From: Acidobacteriota bacterium
GTDB taxonomy: Bacteria; Acidobacteriota; Terriglobia; Bryobacterales; Bryobacteraceae
NCBI GenBank assembly: GCA_017307505.1
Contig: JAFKEE010000018.1
Location: 308,737-372,736 of the forward strand
Reading direction: 5' to 3'
DNA length: 64,000 nucleotides
The position numbers and the translations under genes are program-made. Positions 17,110 to 25,294 of the stretch are shown here, one piece after another. A model generated the notes under the pieces. The model was not told the origin of the DNA and did not search any database. It saw only the letters and a program-made list of their open reading frames with translations. Numbering within the stretch: the stretch's first letter is position 1; each line of letters opens with the position of its first letter.

Positions 17110-17856
17110 ATGTTTTATCCACCTCTCCTCGATCTTGACGACGCGCCCGCGCTTGACGTGCTCGCCCTCGCCGCCCACCCTGACGACATCGAACAAACCT
17201 GCGGCGGCGCCCTGCTGAAAATGGCGGAGATGGGCTATGTCACCGGCGCCCTGGACCTCACCGCCGGTGACATGGGCACCCGCGGCACCCCGGAACTCCG
17301 CATGGAAGAGGCCCGCAAGGCCGCCTCCATTCTGCGCCTCAGCTTCCGGGAAAACCTCCAGATGCCGGACGCCCGCCTGGAAAACAGCATCCCCCTGCGC
17401 ATGACCCTCATGGGTGTCATCCGCCGCCTCAAACCCAAGGTGCTGATCCTGCCCTATTGGGAAGCCCGACACCCCGATCACTACGTCGCTTCCATCCTCG
17501 GCTTCGAAGCCGCCTTCCTCTCCGGCATCCGCAAGATGGACGACCTCGCCGAACCGCATCGCCCGTTCAAAGTGGTCTACGCCTCCAGTTACGCCACCGT
17601 GGCCCCGTCCTTCGTCATGGACATCACGCCTTACTTCGAACGCCGCATGGAGTCGCTCTTTGCCTACGATTCGCAGTACGGCGAGACGGCCCAGGGTGCC
17701 TCCCTCTTTCCGAAAAAGGCCGAGATCCACGACCGCCTGCGCTCCATCGCACGCTACTATGGCAACCTCATCGGCGCGAAATACGGCGAGCCCTACGTTG
17801 TCAAAGAAACCATGAGAGTGGATGACCTGGTCACGATGGGCGTACGATCGTTCTGA
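17110..17856 (+). CDS. bshB1: Bacillithiol biosynthesis deacetylase BshB1 (PIG-L/LmbE family)
   Basis: This 248-residue PIG-L-family enzyme has the zinc motif AHPDD (residues about 22-26), the BshB1-like LDLTAGDMGTRGTPELRMEE, and HPDHYVAS, which supplies the third metal ligand. BshB1 removes the acetyl group from GlcNAc-malate in the synthesis of bacillithiol, the low-molecular-weight thiol used by some bacteria in place of glutathione. The start ATG follows the rhomboid stop directly. bshA and bshC are not in the window, so the pathway assignment rests on motifs alone. Confidence 0.85.
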   Translation: MFYPPLLDLDDAPALDVLALAAHPDDIEQTCGGALLKMAEMGYVTGALDLTAGDMGTRGTPELRMEEARKAASILRLSFRENLQMPDARLENSIPLRMTLMGVIRRLKPKVLILPYWEARHPDHYVASILGFEAAFLSGIRKMDDLAEPHRPFKVVYASSYATVAPSFVMDITPYFERRMESLFAYDSQYGETAQGASLFPKKAEIHDRLRSIARYYGNLIGAKYGEPYVVKETMRVDDLVTMGVRSF

Positions 17857-17878
17857 ACACATTCAGGAGCGCGTGCCC

Positions 17879-18964
17879 ATGCCATCCCGGCGAGATTTTC
17901 TGTCGGAGGCCCTAGCTGCCCAGCTGCCCCTCCGCAAAGCTGCTGACGCCGTTATCCAGATCAAAGGCGAAAAGTTCTCTTTCAATGATCAGCCCACCTA
18001 TGCCGGCTGCACCTGGAAGGGACACTCCCTCGAAGGACTGCTGCTGAACTCACGCATGGTCCAGGGTATCTTCGACGACGAGAATCCCCAGACCGTGGCC
18101 CGCTGGGCTTACCCCGATACCGGGAAATGGGACCCGGACCGCAATACCCGCGAGTTTGTCGAAAACATCTCCGCCTGGCGCAAACACGGTCTGCGCGGCT
18201 TCACCATCAATCTCCAGGGCGGCAGCCCGCAGGGCTACTCGAAAGAACAGCCGTGGCGCAATAGTGCCATTGCCGCCGACGGTTCCCTCAAGCCGGCCTA
18301 CATGCGGCGGCTGCAACTCATCCTCGAGAAGGCCAGGCTCTGGCATATGAGCGTGATCCTCGGCATCTTCTACTTCGGCCAGGATGAGTATCTGGCGAAC
18401 GACGACGCCGTCCGCAAAGCTGTCCGCGAAACGCTGCTGTTCCTCCAGCGCGGGAACCACTGGCACGTCATGGTTGAGATCGCCAACGAATGCGATGGCA
18501 AAGGCTACCAGCAGCCGCTCATCCAGGCTCCGCGCATCCACGAATTGATCGCCTTGGCCAAGTCCATCAACTCGGGAGGCCGGCGCAACTACGTTAGCGC
18601 CAGCTTCAACGGCGGCACGATCCCCCACGCGAACGTCGTGAAGGAGTCTGACTTCCTGCTGCTGCACGGCAATGGCGTCAGCGATCCCAGGCGCATCACT
18701 CAGATGATCGACAGGACTCGCCAGGTCAACGGCTACCGGCCCATGCCCATCCTCTTCAACGAGGACGATCACTTCGACTTCGACAAGCCCGAGAACAATT
18801 TCGCGGCTGCTGTCGCCGCCGGAGCCTCCTGGGGCTACTTCGACCCCGGGGAAAGCAACTACAAGGACGGCTACCAGTGCCCGCCCGTGAACTGGGGCAT
18901 TAACACCGATCGCAAGAAGGCGTTCTTTCAATTAGTGGCGGAAATGACCGGCTCGCGAGTCTGA
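17879..18964 (+). CDS. Glycoside-hydrolase-like TIM-barrel protein with a Tat-like N-terminus
   Basis: This 361-residue protein begins MPSRRDFLSEAL, a twin-arginine-like signal, although the hydrophobic part that should follow is weak. The body reads as a TIM barrel of cellulase-like type: GLRGFTINLQGGSPQGYSKE, MSVILGIFYFGQDEYL, the acid/base motif MVEIANECDG and the candidate nucleophile motif ILFNEDDHFDFDKP, then YFDPGESNYKDGY. It probably cleaves a glycan, but I cannot assign a family or substrate. The ATG at 17879 follows CAGGAG; an upstream in-frame ATG at 17822 lies inside bshB1. Confidence 0.7.
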   Translation: MPSRRDFLSEALAAQLPLRKAADAVIQIKGEKFSFNDQPTYAGCTWKGHSLEGLLLNSRMVQGIFDDENPQTVARWAYPDTGKWDPDRNTREFVENISAWRKHGLRGFTINLQGGSPQGYSKEQPWRNSAIAADGSLKPAYMRRLQLILEKARLWHMSVILGIFYFGQDEYLANDDAVRKAVRETLLFLQRGNHWHVMVEIANECDGKGYQQPLIQAPRIHELIALAKSINSGGRRNYVSASFNGGTIPHANVVKESDFLLLHGNGVSDPRRITQMIDRTRQVNGYRPMPILFNEDDHFDFDKPENNFAAAVAAGASWGYFDPGESNYKDGYQCPPVNWGINTDRKKAFFQLVAEMTGSRV

Positions 18965-19004
18965 TCTCGTACCCTCCTGCCGCCTTGCCGCATCATAAGA
19001 GGGA

Positions 19005-19343
19005 ATGCCCCAAGGAACCATCGTCCGTGCCGCGGCCGGCCAGGCTCAGTTTTCCTCCGACAAAATGGGCAAGGTCTCACTGGCCGCGGCGGATCATCTG
19101 TATGCCGGGCTGAATTGCCTGCTGCCCGGCCAGCAGCACCACGCCCACACCCATGCCGACCAGGACAAGATGTACGTCGTCCTCGACGGCGCCGGCGAAG
19201 TGCAGCTCGGCGAAGAGCTCTCCGCCGTCTCCGCGGGAGACCTCATCCTCGCGCCGGCCGGAGTCCTCCACGGCATCCACAACACCGGCGTCGACCCGCT
19301 TGTCGTGCTCGTCGTCTTCAGCCCTCCGCCGGTTCGCAAATGA
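19005..19343 (+). CDS. Small single-domain cupin
   Basis: A 112-residue one-barrel cupin: CLLPGQQHHAHTHADQDKMY carries the HxH...E-type metal ligands of motif 1, and AGDLILAPAGVLHGIHN the His of motif 2. It may be a small metal-dependent isomerase, dioxygenase or binding protein; no closer call is possible. Its TGA overlaps the ATG of the beta-lactamase-fold gene, so the two are translationally coupled. Confidence 0.85.
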   Translation: MPQGTIVRAAAGQAQFSSDKMGKVSLAAADHLYAGLNCLLPGQQHHAHTHADQDKMYVVLDGAGEVQLGEELSAVSAGDLILAPAGVLHGIHNTGVDPLVVLVVFSPPPVRK

Positions 19344-20269
19344 CCCGTCTTGTCCTCTTCCTTGGGCTGTCCACCGTCGCGGCTGCCTTCGGCCAGGACA
19401 GCGATGTTCAATCGCCCGCCGCCAAAACGCTGGCCGCCGAGTTGTCGCGCATTGAACGGGAGTCCGGAGGCCAACTCGGCCTCGCCGCCACGTACCCTGA
19501 AAAGAACCTCCGCATCGGCTGGCGTGCTACTGACCGTTTTCCGCTCGCTGAGCTTGCCCACCTGCCGGTTGCCATCCGTGCCATGGCCCTGATGGAAGCC
19601 GGGGTGCTTCCGTTCCGCAAGTGGGTACGCGTGGAGCCCGACAGCTATGTCTCCGGCCGCAGTCCCATCCGCGACCGCTATCCGGAAGGCGCCGTCCTCA
19701 CCATCGGCCAACTGCTGCGGTATGCCATCGCAGAGAACGACGCCACTGCCGGGGACGTGCTCCTCACGCTGTCAGGCGGCCCTCAGCCGCTCACCTCCAC
19801 CATGCAGCGCCTCGTCAAGGATGGCCTCCGTGTCGATCGCACGGCCAAGGAACAGCGCGCCGACCTGGAGAAAAACGGCGCCCAGGCGGGTCCTGACGAC
19901 CCCCGCGACTCCACCACGCCGGAGGCCTATACGGCCCTGCTCACGATGGTCCATCGCCGCGTGCTGTTGAAGCCCAAGCCCTCGGAACTCCTGCTGTCAT
20001 GGCTCGCAGAAGCCAGCCAGAGTCCGCACCGTCTGAAAGCCCTGCTGCCCCCGGACGTCCGGGTCTGGCACCTCCCCGGCACCTGCGGCTCGAAAGACAA
20101 GCTGAATTTCTGTACCAGCGTCGCCGGAGGCATCATCCTGCCCGCGGACCAGGGCCACATCTTGCTGAGCGTCTTCCTGAAACTCTCCCCGCACGACGAG
20201 GCGGCACGCGAAAAGACGCTGGCGGAGACAACCCTGGCCGTCTATCGTTTCTTCACTACACCGCAGTAA
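19340..20269 (+). CDS. Exported beta-lactamase-fold protein lacking the catalytic residues
   Basis: This 309-residue protein has a signal peptide (to about residue 18) and the outline of a class A beta-lactamase, including the omega-loop-like segment DPRDSTTPEAY. The key residues are gone: where class A enzymes have S70xxK73 after RFPLA the sequence is E71-L-A-H74; the SDN loop reads A131-E-N; the KTG triad reads L245-P-G. It therefore cannot use the serine mechanism. It may bind a peptidoglycan-like or peptide ligand. It is coupled to the cupin gene by an ATGA overlap. Confidence 0.75.
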   Translation: MTRLVLFLGLSTVAAAFGQDSDVQSPAAKTLAAELSRIERESGGQLGLAATYPEKNLRIGWRATDRFPLAELAHLPVAIRAMALMEAGVLPFRKWVRVEPDSYVSGRSPIRDRYPEGAVLTIGQLLRYAIAENDATAGDVLLTLSGGPQPLTSTMQRLVKDGLRVDRTAKEQRADLEKNGAQAGPDDPRDSTTPEAYTALLTMVHRRVLLKPKPSELLLSWLAEASQSPHRLKALLPPDVRVWHLPGTCGSKDKLNFCTSVAGGIILPADQGHILLSVFLKLSPHDEAAREKTLAETTLAVYRFFTTPQ

Positions 20270-20537
20270 GGTGCATTGCCCCGGATGGCAAGTCCGCCCT
20301 CTCCGCTTTGCCGATATCACGAACCTCGCGAAACCGGGTGCTGACCGGTTCCACCTTCCCCTCGACTGTGCCGGCTATTTGAACAACCCGCCCACCAGCT
20401 CGCCCAGGCCTCAACCATAGGCTTCAGGCACTCGGGAACCTGCTGTTCAGTCCATCGCAATCTGGCGCGTCCGGGCTGCAATCCTAAACCGCATTCTCAA
20501 CAGGAATCGCCACTTGGGCTGTGCGAGCAGATGGCTT

Positions 20538-20975
20538 TCAGGCCTTCCCGTCTGGCGGCTGCCAGAGCTCGATCTTGTTGCCATCCGAATCGTAGATCCA
20601 GGCGAAACGGCCGTAGGGCTCATTCATCTGGTTCTCGTCGATCCTGACGCCCTCTTGCTTTAAGCGTTCCAGTAGAGCATCCATATCGTCCACGATGTAA
20701 TTGATCATGAACGATGCCGGACCGGGTTCGAAGTATTTGCTGGACTCCGGAAAAACACTCCACACCGTGACGTGTTCCTTCTGCGGATCGTCGTGTTCAC
20801 GCCAAGGGAGCATTGCGCCGTGGCCTCCGTCAGCGATGCCGAGATGCTTCGCATACCATTCGCGCATCTGGTCCCGATTGGCGGATTTGAAAAAGATTCC
20901 GCCGATTCCAACCACACGCCCGCGCTGCTCAGTCTTTGCGGACTCCATCGGGTTTTCCGGTTGCGGTGATTCCAC
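20538..20975 (-). CDS. VOC-family (glyoxalase/bleomycin-resistance fold) protein
   Basis: This 145-residue protein has the paired beta-alpha-beta-beta-beta modules of the vicinal oxygen chelate superfamily: GRVVGIGGIFFKSANRDQMR, MREWYAKHLGI, then INYIVDDMDALLERLKQEGV and FAWIYDSDGNKIELWQPPDG with the metal-ligand Glu near the end. Members act as lyases, dioxygenases or binding proteins; the substrate is unknown. The GTG at 20975 is preferred because GAGGAAGG lies 6 bp upstream, whereas the internal ATG at 20948 has only a weak site. Confidence 0.85.
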   Translation of the reverse strand: MESPQPENPMESAKTEQRGRVVGIGGIFFKSANRDQMREWYAKHLGIADGGHGAMLPWREHDDPQKEHVTVWSVFPESSKYFEPGPASFMINYIVDDMDALLERLKQEGVRIDENQMNEPYGRFAWIYDSDGNKIELWQPPDGKA

Positions 20976-21185
20976 TTTGTGCCTTCCTCATGAGTACATC
21001 GGGATCAGCAACAGCCAGCCCTGGCGCAATCGTGCCCCGGACCATTGTCGCCTGTGTGGATTATACCGGGGATCCGGCTCGAATCTCTCGAACCTGCCTG
21101 CCTCACGGGCCCGCAGTTCCTCGCACAGTATGGCCAGAAAGCTGGCTGCGTGGCGTTCCTATCGCCCGGTGCCACACTGGTCCAT

Positions 21186-21647
21186 ATGACCACGAGACGC
21201 GGTACCCGCCACAAACGTGGCTTCCTGCGGCAACACGGACTCAGCATCACGGCAATTGCCATTCTCCTCCTGTGGATCGCGTTGTATGGCGCCTCCGACC
21301 CAAAAACGCATAGCGGCTCCTACTTCGGCAATGCCGTCGCCGACTGGCTGGGCGTCGTGGTCACCGTGATCGCCACAAAGTACTTCTATGAGATCGGTTC
21401 GGCCGAAAGCAAACAGCCGCCCCGGCGTTCCCGGAACCGTGTCCTGGAGACGATTCGAGACCACTCGTTGACAATCTTTCTGTGCCTGACCGGCGCGGGA
21501 TGGACTCTGCTTTACCTGAGAACAGACCCGGAAGCGAAGTGGGGTCAGGTCGTTGGCAACATCGTGTCGGAGTGGACACAACTGTTGGGGTTGGTTCTTC
21601 TTACAAAACGGTTGATCGAGGAGAAGTCCAAGGAGAGCAAGGAGTAA
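21186..21647 (+). CDS. Small membrane protein of unknown function
   Basis: A 153-residue protein with a very basic N-terminus (MTTRRGTRHKRG) and four hydrophobic segments arranged as two similar halves: LSITAIAILLLWIALYG with NAVADWLGVVVTVIATKYFY, and LTIFLCLTGAGWTLLYLR with NIVSEWTQLLGLVLLTKRL. The repeated pattern (G-N-x-V-x-[DE]-W near the second helix of each half) points to an internal duplication. It ends in a charged tail (EEKSKESKE). No function can be assigned and no partner gene is close by. Confidence 0.65.
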   Translation: MTTRRGTRHKRGFLRQHGLSITAIAILLLWIALYGASDPKTHSGSYFGNAVADWLGVVVTVIATKYFYEIGSAESKQPPRRSRNRVLETIRDHSLTIFLCLTGAGWTLLYLRTDPEAKWGQVVGNIVSEWTQLLGLVLLTKRLIEEKSKESKE

Positions 21648-22285
21648 GCGCCTGTCCCGCGCTGTCTGGCGGACCCGGAACCGCCCGGAGATCGAGGGTC
21701 TCGATTGGCTCCGCCCCCTGATCCGGGCGCCTGGCGGCACCCCGAACCGACGAGTTTACGATGCCGCGGGCTGTCTGCGTGCATCAAACAGACGGAGTTC
21801 TATCGCTTCACCCGTGCTGAGTCGCCCGGGCGTGCGCGAACCCTCAAGACTGCAGAATGAGCCCGGAAGCTGCTAATCTGAACCGAAGTGTACGCTCGAC
21901 GGCGTCTCGTGTACACGTCCCCGGCCTAATCTCTTGGCGAGTGTGTATCGATCGTGTCCGGCTCGGTAGGGTAGGCCGGATTGAGGAGTTTTGACTATGC
22001 CCAAGCTAACCGGACGTCGGCTTGCCGTATGCGTAGAATTCCTGCCGGCTCTCACGCGGCCCGCGCCTGCCGTGGAAGTCACTCTCGACGCCAGTCCGAA
22101 AGCCTCACCGGCACCCGGAGCAGCTCTCTGATTCGCAGCAGCGCCAAGCCTCCGGGATGCACCTCCGCTCCGGACGGACCAGGCAGGGCGGCGGAACGTG
22201 GCACCCGCAAAGGCAGAGTCGATCCCCAACGCCGGACGTTCAGCCGGCATGCAGAATTACAGTATTGGAAAGGGAAGCGAGGACA
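21648..22285. other. Gene-poor stretch between a membrane protein and the PQQ dehydrogenase
   Basis: I see no convincing gene in these 638 bp. Short open frames occur on both strands (for example 44 codons from 21997) but lack third-position GC bias. A small palindrome CGTGTACACG lies near 21908. The stretch ends with the ribosome site of the downstream gene. Confidence 0.5.
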
Positions 22286-23509
22286 ATGAAGATGAAACTG
22301 GCGAGAGCGGCACTGCTTCTCACCTCAGCCATGTCGGCTTGGGCTCAGGTCAACGTGGGTGAACAGAAGCCTGAATCCACTTTGCCGTTCAAGATGACCA
22401 CCACGGCCACCTTTGAACTGCCCTGGCGCATCGCCTTCCTGCCGGACGGCCGCATGTTGGTGACCGAAAAGATCGGGCCCATCTGGCTGGTCTCTCCGCA
22501 GGGCGAAAAGATCGCGGCCCTCAGCGGGACACCTCCCGTCTACTGGCAGGGTCAGAACGGCATGCTCGGCGTCTTCGTCTCGCCCACTTACGCCACAGAC
22601 CAGCGCATCTACATCACCTATATCGAACCGGGCGATTACGGTGGAGGCCAGGCCCTGGCTCGTGCCAGGCTGAACCTGGGCCGCGTCCCACGATTGGAGA
22701 ATTTCGAGGTCATCTGGCGTCAGATGCCCCGGGGCAAAGGCGGCCAGGCGGGCGGCCAGATTGCCTTCTCCGCAGACGGTCAGTATCTCTACATGACCGT
22801 GGGCGATCGCCAGCGTATGACACCCGCCCAGGATCCTGACCAGCCGGTCGGCAAGATCCTCCGCCTGACGCTGGATGGCAAGCCAGCGCCCGGCAACCCC
22901 AACTATGGCAAAACCGGCGCCTCCACCATTCCTTTGATCGATCCACCCCGCAACACCGAGCTCGCGAAAACCGCGCCGGTGGTGAGCAGCTACACGTTCC
23001 AGGGTCCCAATCAGACGCCCTCTGAAACCTGGGCCAGCGGCTTCCGCGCCCCCTACGGCCTGGCCTTTTCGCCCACTGGTGAACTCTGGGAGGTCGAACA
23101 CGGCCCGCGCGGCGGCGACGAACTCAACCTCATCGAAAAAGGGAAGAACTATGGCTGGCCGCTGGTCTCGTACGGCAAGAACTACGACGAAGTGCCCATC
23201 CCCAATCCCGACACCCGGTCCGATCTGGCGAAGCCGGTCCTCTACTGGGTGCCCGTCATCGCGCCAGGCAACCTGATGTTCTACCACGGCAAGCAAACCT
23301 TCCCTCAATGGGATGGCAGCGGCTTCGTCAGCGGACTCGCGACGATGTCGATCACGCGCATCCTCTTTGACGGCAAAGGCGGAGCCAAGACCGCGGAACG
23401 CTGGGAAGTGGGCAAGCGCATCCGCGATGTGGAAGAGGGTCCTGATGGTTCGCTGTGGATGTTGGAAGATGCCAATCCCGGCGCACTGATCCACGTGACG
23501 CCAAAGTGA
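22286..23509 (+). CDS. PQQ-type soluble sugar (aldose/sorbosone) dehydrogenase
   Basis: This 407-residue protein has a signal peptide (residues 1-20, ending MSAWAQ) and the six-bladed propeller of soluble glucose/sorbosone dehydrogenases. Typical blocks are PWRIAFLPDGRMLVTEKIG, WQGQNGMLGVFVSPTYATDQ, MTVGDRQRM, GFRAPYGLAFSPTGELWEVE, HGPRGGDELNLIEKGKNYGW and EEGPDGSLWMLED. The enzyme would oxidise aldose sugars in the periplasm with PQQ and pass electrons to a carrier. The ATG at 22286 follows GCGAGGA. Its stop overlaps the GTG of a pentahaem cytochrome gene, a plausible electron acceptor. Confidence 0.9.
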   Translation: MKMKLARAALLLTSAMSAWAQVNVGEQKPESTLPFKMTTTATFELPWRIAFLPDGRMLVTEKIGPIWLVSPQGEKIAALSGTPPVYWQGQNGMLGVFVSPTYATDQRIYITYIEPGDYGGGQALARARLNLGRVPRLENFEVIWRQMPRGKGGQAGGQIAFSADGQYLYMTVGDRQRMTPAQDPDQPVGKILRLTLDGKPAPGNPNYGKTGASTIPLIDPPRNTELAKTAPVVSSYTFQGPNQTPSETWASGFRAPYGLAFSPTGELWEVEHGPRGGDELNLIEKGKNYGWPLVSYGKNYDEVPIPNPDTRSDLAKPVLYWVPVIAPGNLMFYHGKQTFPQWDGSGFVSGLATMSITRILFDGKGGAKTAERWEVGKRIRDVEEGPDGSLWMLEDANPGALIHVTPK

Positions 23510-23982
23510 GCCCCTCGCCCTGGAAAGTTGTTGGCATGTTGCTGCTGGCCGCGGGTCTCCACGGCCAGCAGCAGCAGCCCATTGCCTACAGCCACAAGAC
23601 GCACCTCGAGTTGGGCCTGAAGTGCAACAACTGCCACAAGAACGCGGACCCCGGAGATGCCATGGGCTTCCCGGCGGAGTCTTTCTGTATGAGCTGCCAC
23701 CGGTCGGTGAAGGCCGGTAGCCCGGACATCCAGAAGCTGGCCGCCGCGGCCAAGGCAAAGGAACCCCTCCCCTGGGTCCGCGTCTACCGGCTCCCGACCT
23801 ACGTCTACTTCAGCCACCGCGTGCACACGTCAGCCGGAGCTACCTGCGAGACCTGCCATGGTCCTGTGCCCCAGCGAGATGTCATCACCCGGGAAGTGAC
23901 GCACGACATGCGTTCCTGCATCGCCTGCCACACCGAGAAGAAGGCTCGCCATGACTGCACGGCCTGCCACGAGGAACGATAG
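23506..23982 (+). CDS. Exported pentahaem c-type cytochrome (cytochrome c3/c7-like)
   Basis: A 158-residue protein with a signal peptide (KVVGMLLLAAGLHGQ) and five CXXCH haem motifs: CNNCH (residue 40), CMSCH (61), CETCH (114), CIACH (138) and CTACH (151), with extra histidines (YSHKTH, YFSHRVH) as likely distal ligands. The closely spaced haems and small size match class III/c7-type periplasmic electron carriers. The GTG at 23506 overlaps the TGA of the dehydrogenase gene (GTGA), so translation is coupled and it is probably the dehydrogenase's electron acceptor; that pairing is inference. Confidence 0.88.
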   Translation: MSPSPWKVVGMLLLAAGLHGQQQQPIAYSHKTHLELGLKCNNCHKNADPGDAMGFPAESFCMSCHRSVKAGSPDIQKLAAAAKAKEPLPWVRVYRLPTYVYFSHRVHTSAGATCETCHGPVPQRDVITREVTHDMRSCIACHTEKKARHDCTACHEER

Positions 23983-24076
23983 TCCAGCCGCCCGCCGGCT
24001 GCCGCTTCCCTCTGCATGAAACGCTCCTTCGGCCAGAGAGCCAGCAGCCCACGCCGCACGAGTGGGACGCCTGGTT

Positions 24077-25294
24077 CTACGCCACCAGCGCGACCGCGGC
24101 CGACACCGCCGCCTTGCCGATAGCCTCGGCCGCTTGTGACAGCAGGTCTCCCAGCATTCCCTTGATCCCGTTGGCCAGTTTGTCTGTTCCGTCCAGGCTT
24201 GCCATCAGCTTTGCGCCGGCAAACAGGTCGTCGAACTCGCGGGTAATCATCGGATTGTTCCCCGTAGTAAACGAATCATCATTCCGGTTCGGAGTGCCAA
24301 ATGGCAGCCCCGCCGACGTCCCCTCCACATGGCCGGACCGCTCAAACGTGAAGGCGATCCCCGAGCCCGTGATCAGCACCGCCGAAAGCGCGTAATCGAT
24401 ATTGTCGAAGCCGCTGTCGTGGACATGGCTGCTGAAGGTGAAGTCGCCATTCCGCTTCATCACCACGTGAACCGACCCACCGAGTGGCAGTTCGCTGGTG
24501 ATCGGCCCGCAGTCGAACGTAACGACATCGCCATTGGCCGGCGGCGGTTGCGGAATCGGCGGCTTTTGCTGAAACACTGGATCCACGCCCAACGCCGTCA
24601 ACACGATATCCATGTTGGTCAGGCCCTGCAGCTTGGACCCCAGATTGGTCTGCGCGCCCACCTCCACAATCGCTACATTCCGCTGATCGTCGGTGCTCAT
24701 CTTCTTCAGGTCCGCGTCGGTCCGAATGCCCGCCCCGCGCAGAAACACCATCACCGCGCCCACACCGCCCAATTGAAAATCGTTCAGTGCCTGGAAATTG
24801 TTCTCGTTGCTGTGCGCCGCCATCTCCACAATCAGCGTGTTGCGCTGGTCGTCCGCCGACATCTGATTGAGCTCGTGCTGCGTACGGAACTGGCCCGCCA
24901 GCAGGACTCCGCGAATATAATTCCCCAGGGCCAGCGAGCCCGGTTGCGGCTTGCCCAGCCCCAACAGCACCAGTTCTATATTGCTCATCCCCTGCAGCAC
25001 CGGACCGCTCAGGTGAGTCTGTGCGCCCAGTTCCACGATCAGGGTGTTTCGCATATCGTCTGACGTCATGCCCTTCAGTGCCGCGTCGTCCCGAATGCGA
25101 GCCGTGCGCAGGTACACCAGCACTGCCCCCATGCCCGCCAGCGTATCGTCGTTAAACGACTGTAGGTTGGTCTGTTTGCTGCGCCCCGCAATCTCGACGA
25201 TGAGCGTGTTCCGCTGATCGTCGTGCGACATCTGGGCAAGCTGGTGCTGGGTCCGGAACTTGCCGGCCAGCAGCACTCCGCGAATAAGAAACAT
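24077..25294 (-). CDS. Unknown protein with a tandem internal duplication and a beta-rich C-terminal domain
   Basis: I do not recognise this 405-residue protein. It has no signal peptide. Residues 4-114 and 127-236 are two copies of one unit; each unit holds two DD-x-RN-(T/V)-x-IVE motifs (residues 25, 79, 148 and 202) separated by hydrophobic helices such as GVLLAGKFRTQHQLAQMS. A Pro-rich linker (PPIPQPPPANGD) leads to a beta-rich domain (about 257-375), and the last 20 residues (LSQAAEAIGKAAVSAAVALV) form a hydrophobic or amphipathic helix. The start is fixed by GGAGGA before the ATG. No neighbour explains its role. Confidence 0.75.
   Translation of the reverse strand: MFLIRGVLLAGKFRTQHQLAQMSHDDQRNTLIVEIAGRSKQTNLQSFNDDTLAGMGAVLVYLRTARIRDDAALKGMTSDDMRNTLIVELGAQTHLSGPVLQGMSNIELVLLGLGKPQPGSLALGNYIRGVLLAGQFRTQHELNQMSADDQRNTLIVEMAAHSNENNFQALNDFQLGGVGAVMVFLRGAGIRTDADLKKMSTDDQRNVAIVEVGAQTNLGSKLQGLTNMDIVLTALGVDPVFQQKPPIPQPPPANGDVVTFDCGPITSELPLGGSVHVVMKRNGDFTFSSHVHDSGFDNIDYALSAVLITGSGIAFTFERSGHVEGTSAGLPFGTPNRNDDSFTTGNNPMITREFDDLFAGAKLMASLDGTDKLANGIKGMLGDLLSQAAEAIGKAAVSAAVALVA
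24587..25285 (-). repeat. In-gene tandem duplication of about 110 codons
   Basis: Unit 1 is 24953-25285 and unit 2 is 24587-24916, separated by 12 codons. Both begin IRGVLLAG-x-FRTQH and both contain the DD-x-RN motif twice, 54 residues apart. The copies have diverged at the protein level but keep their order. Confidence 0.8.

Noticed and set aside
19340-20269. A functional beta-lactamase (antibiotic resistance)
   Set aside because: The serine, lysine, SDN and KTG positions are all substituted, so it cannot act by the class A mechanism.
21997-22131. A 44-codon open frame with GAGGAG upstream
   Set aside because: Third-position GC is clearly lower than in neighbouring genes and the translation has no recognisable features.
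21873-22250. A 125-codon minus-strand frame in the gene-poor stretch
   Set aside because: No ribosome site, low-complexity Arg/Ala-rich translation, no codon bias like the neighbours.
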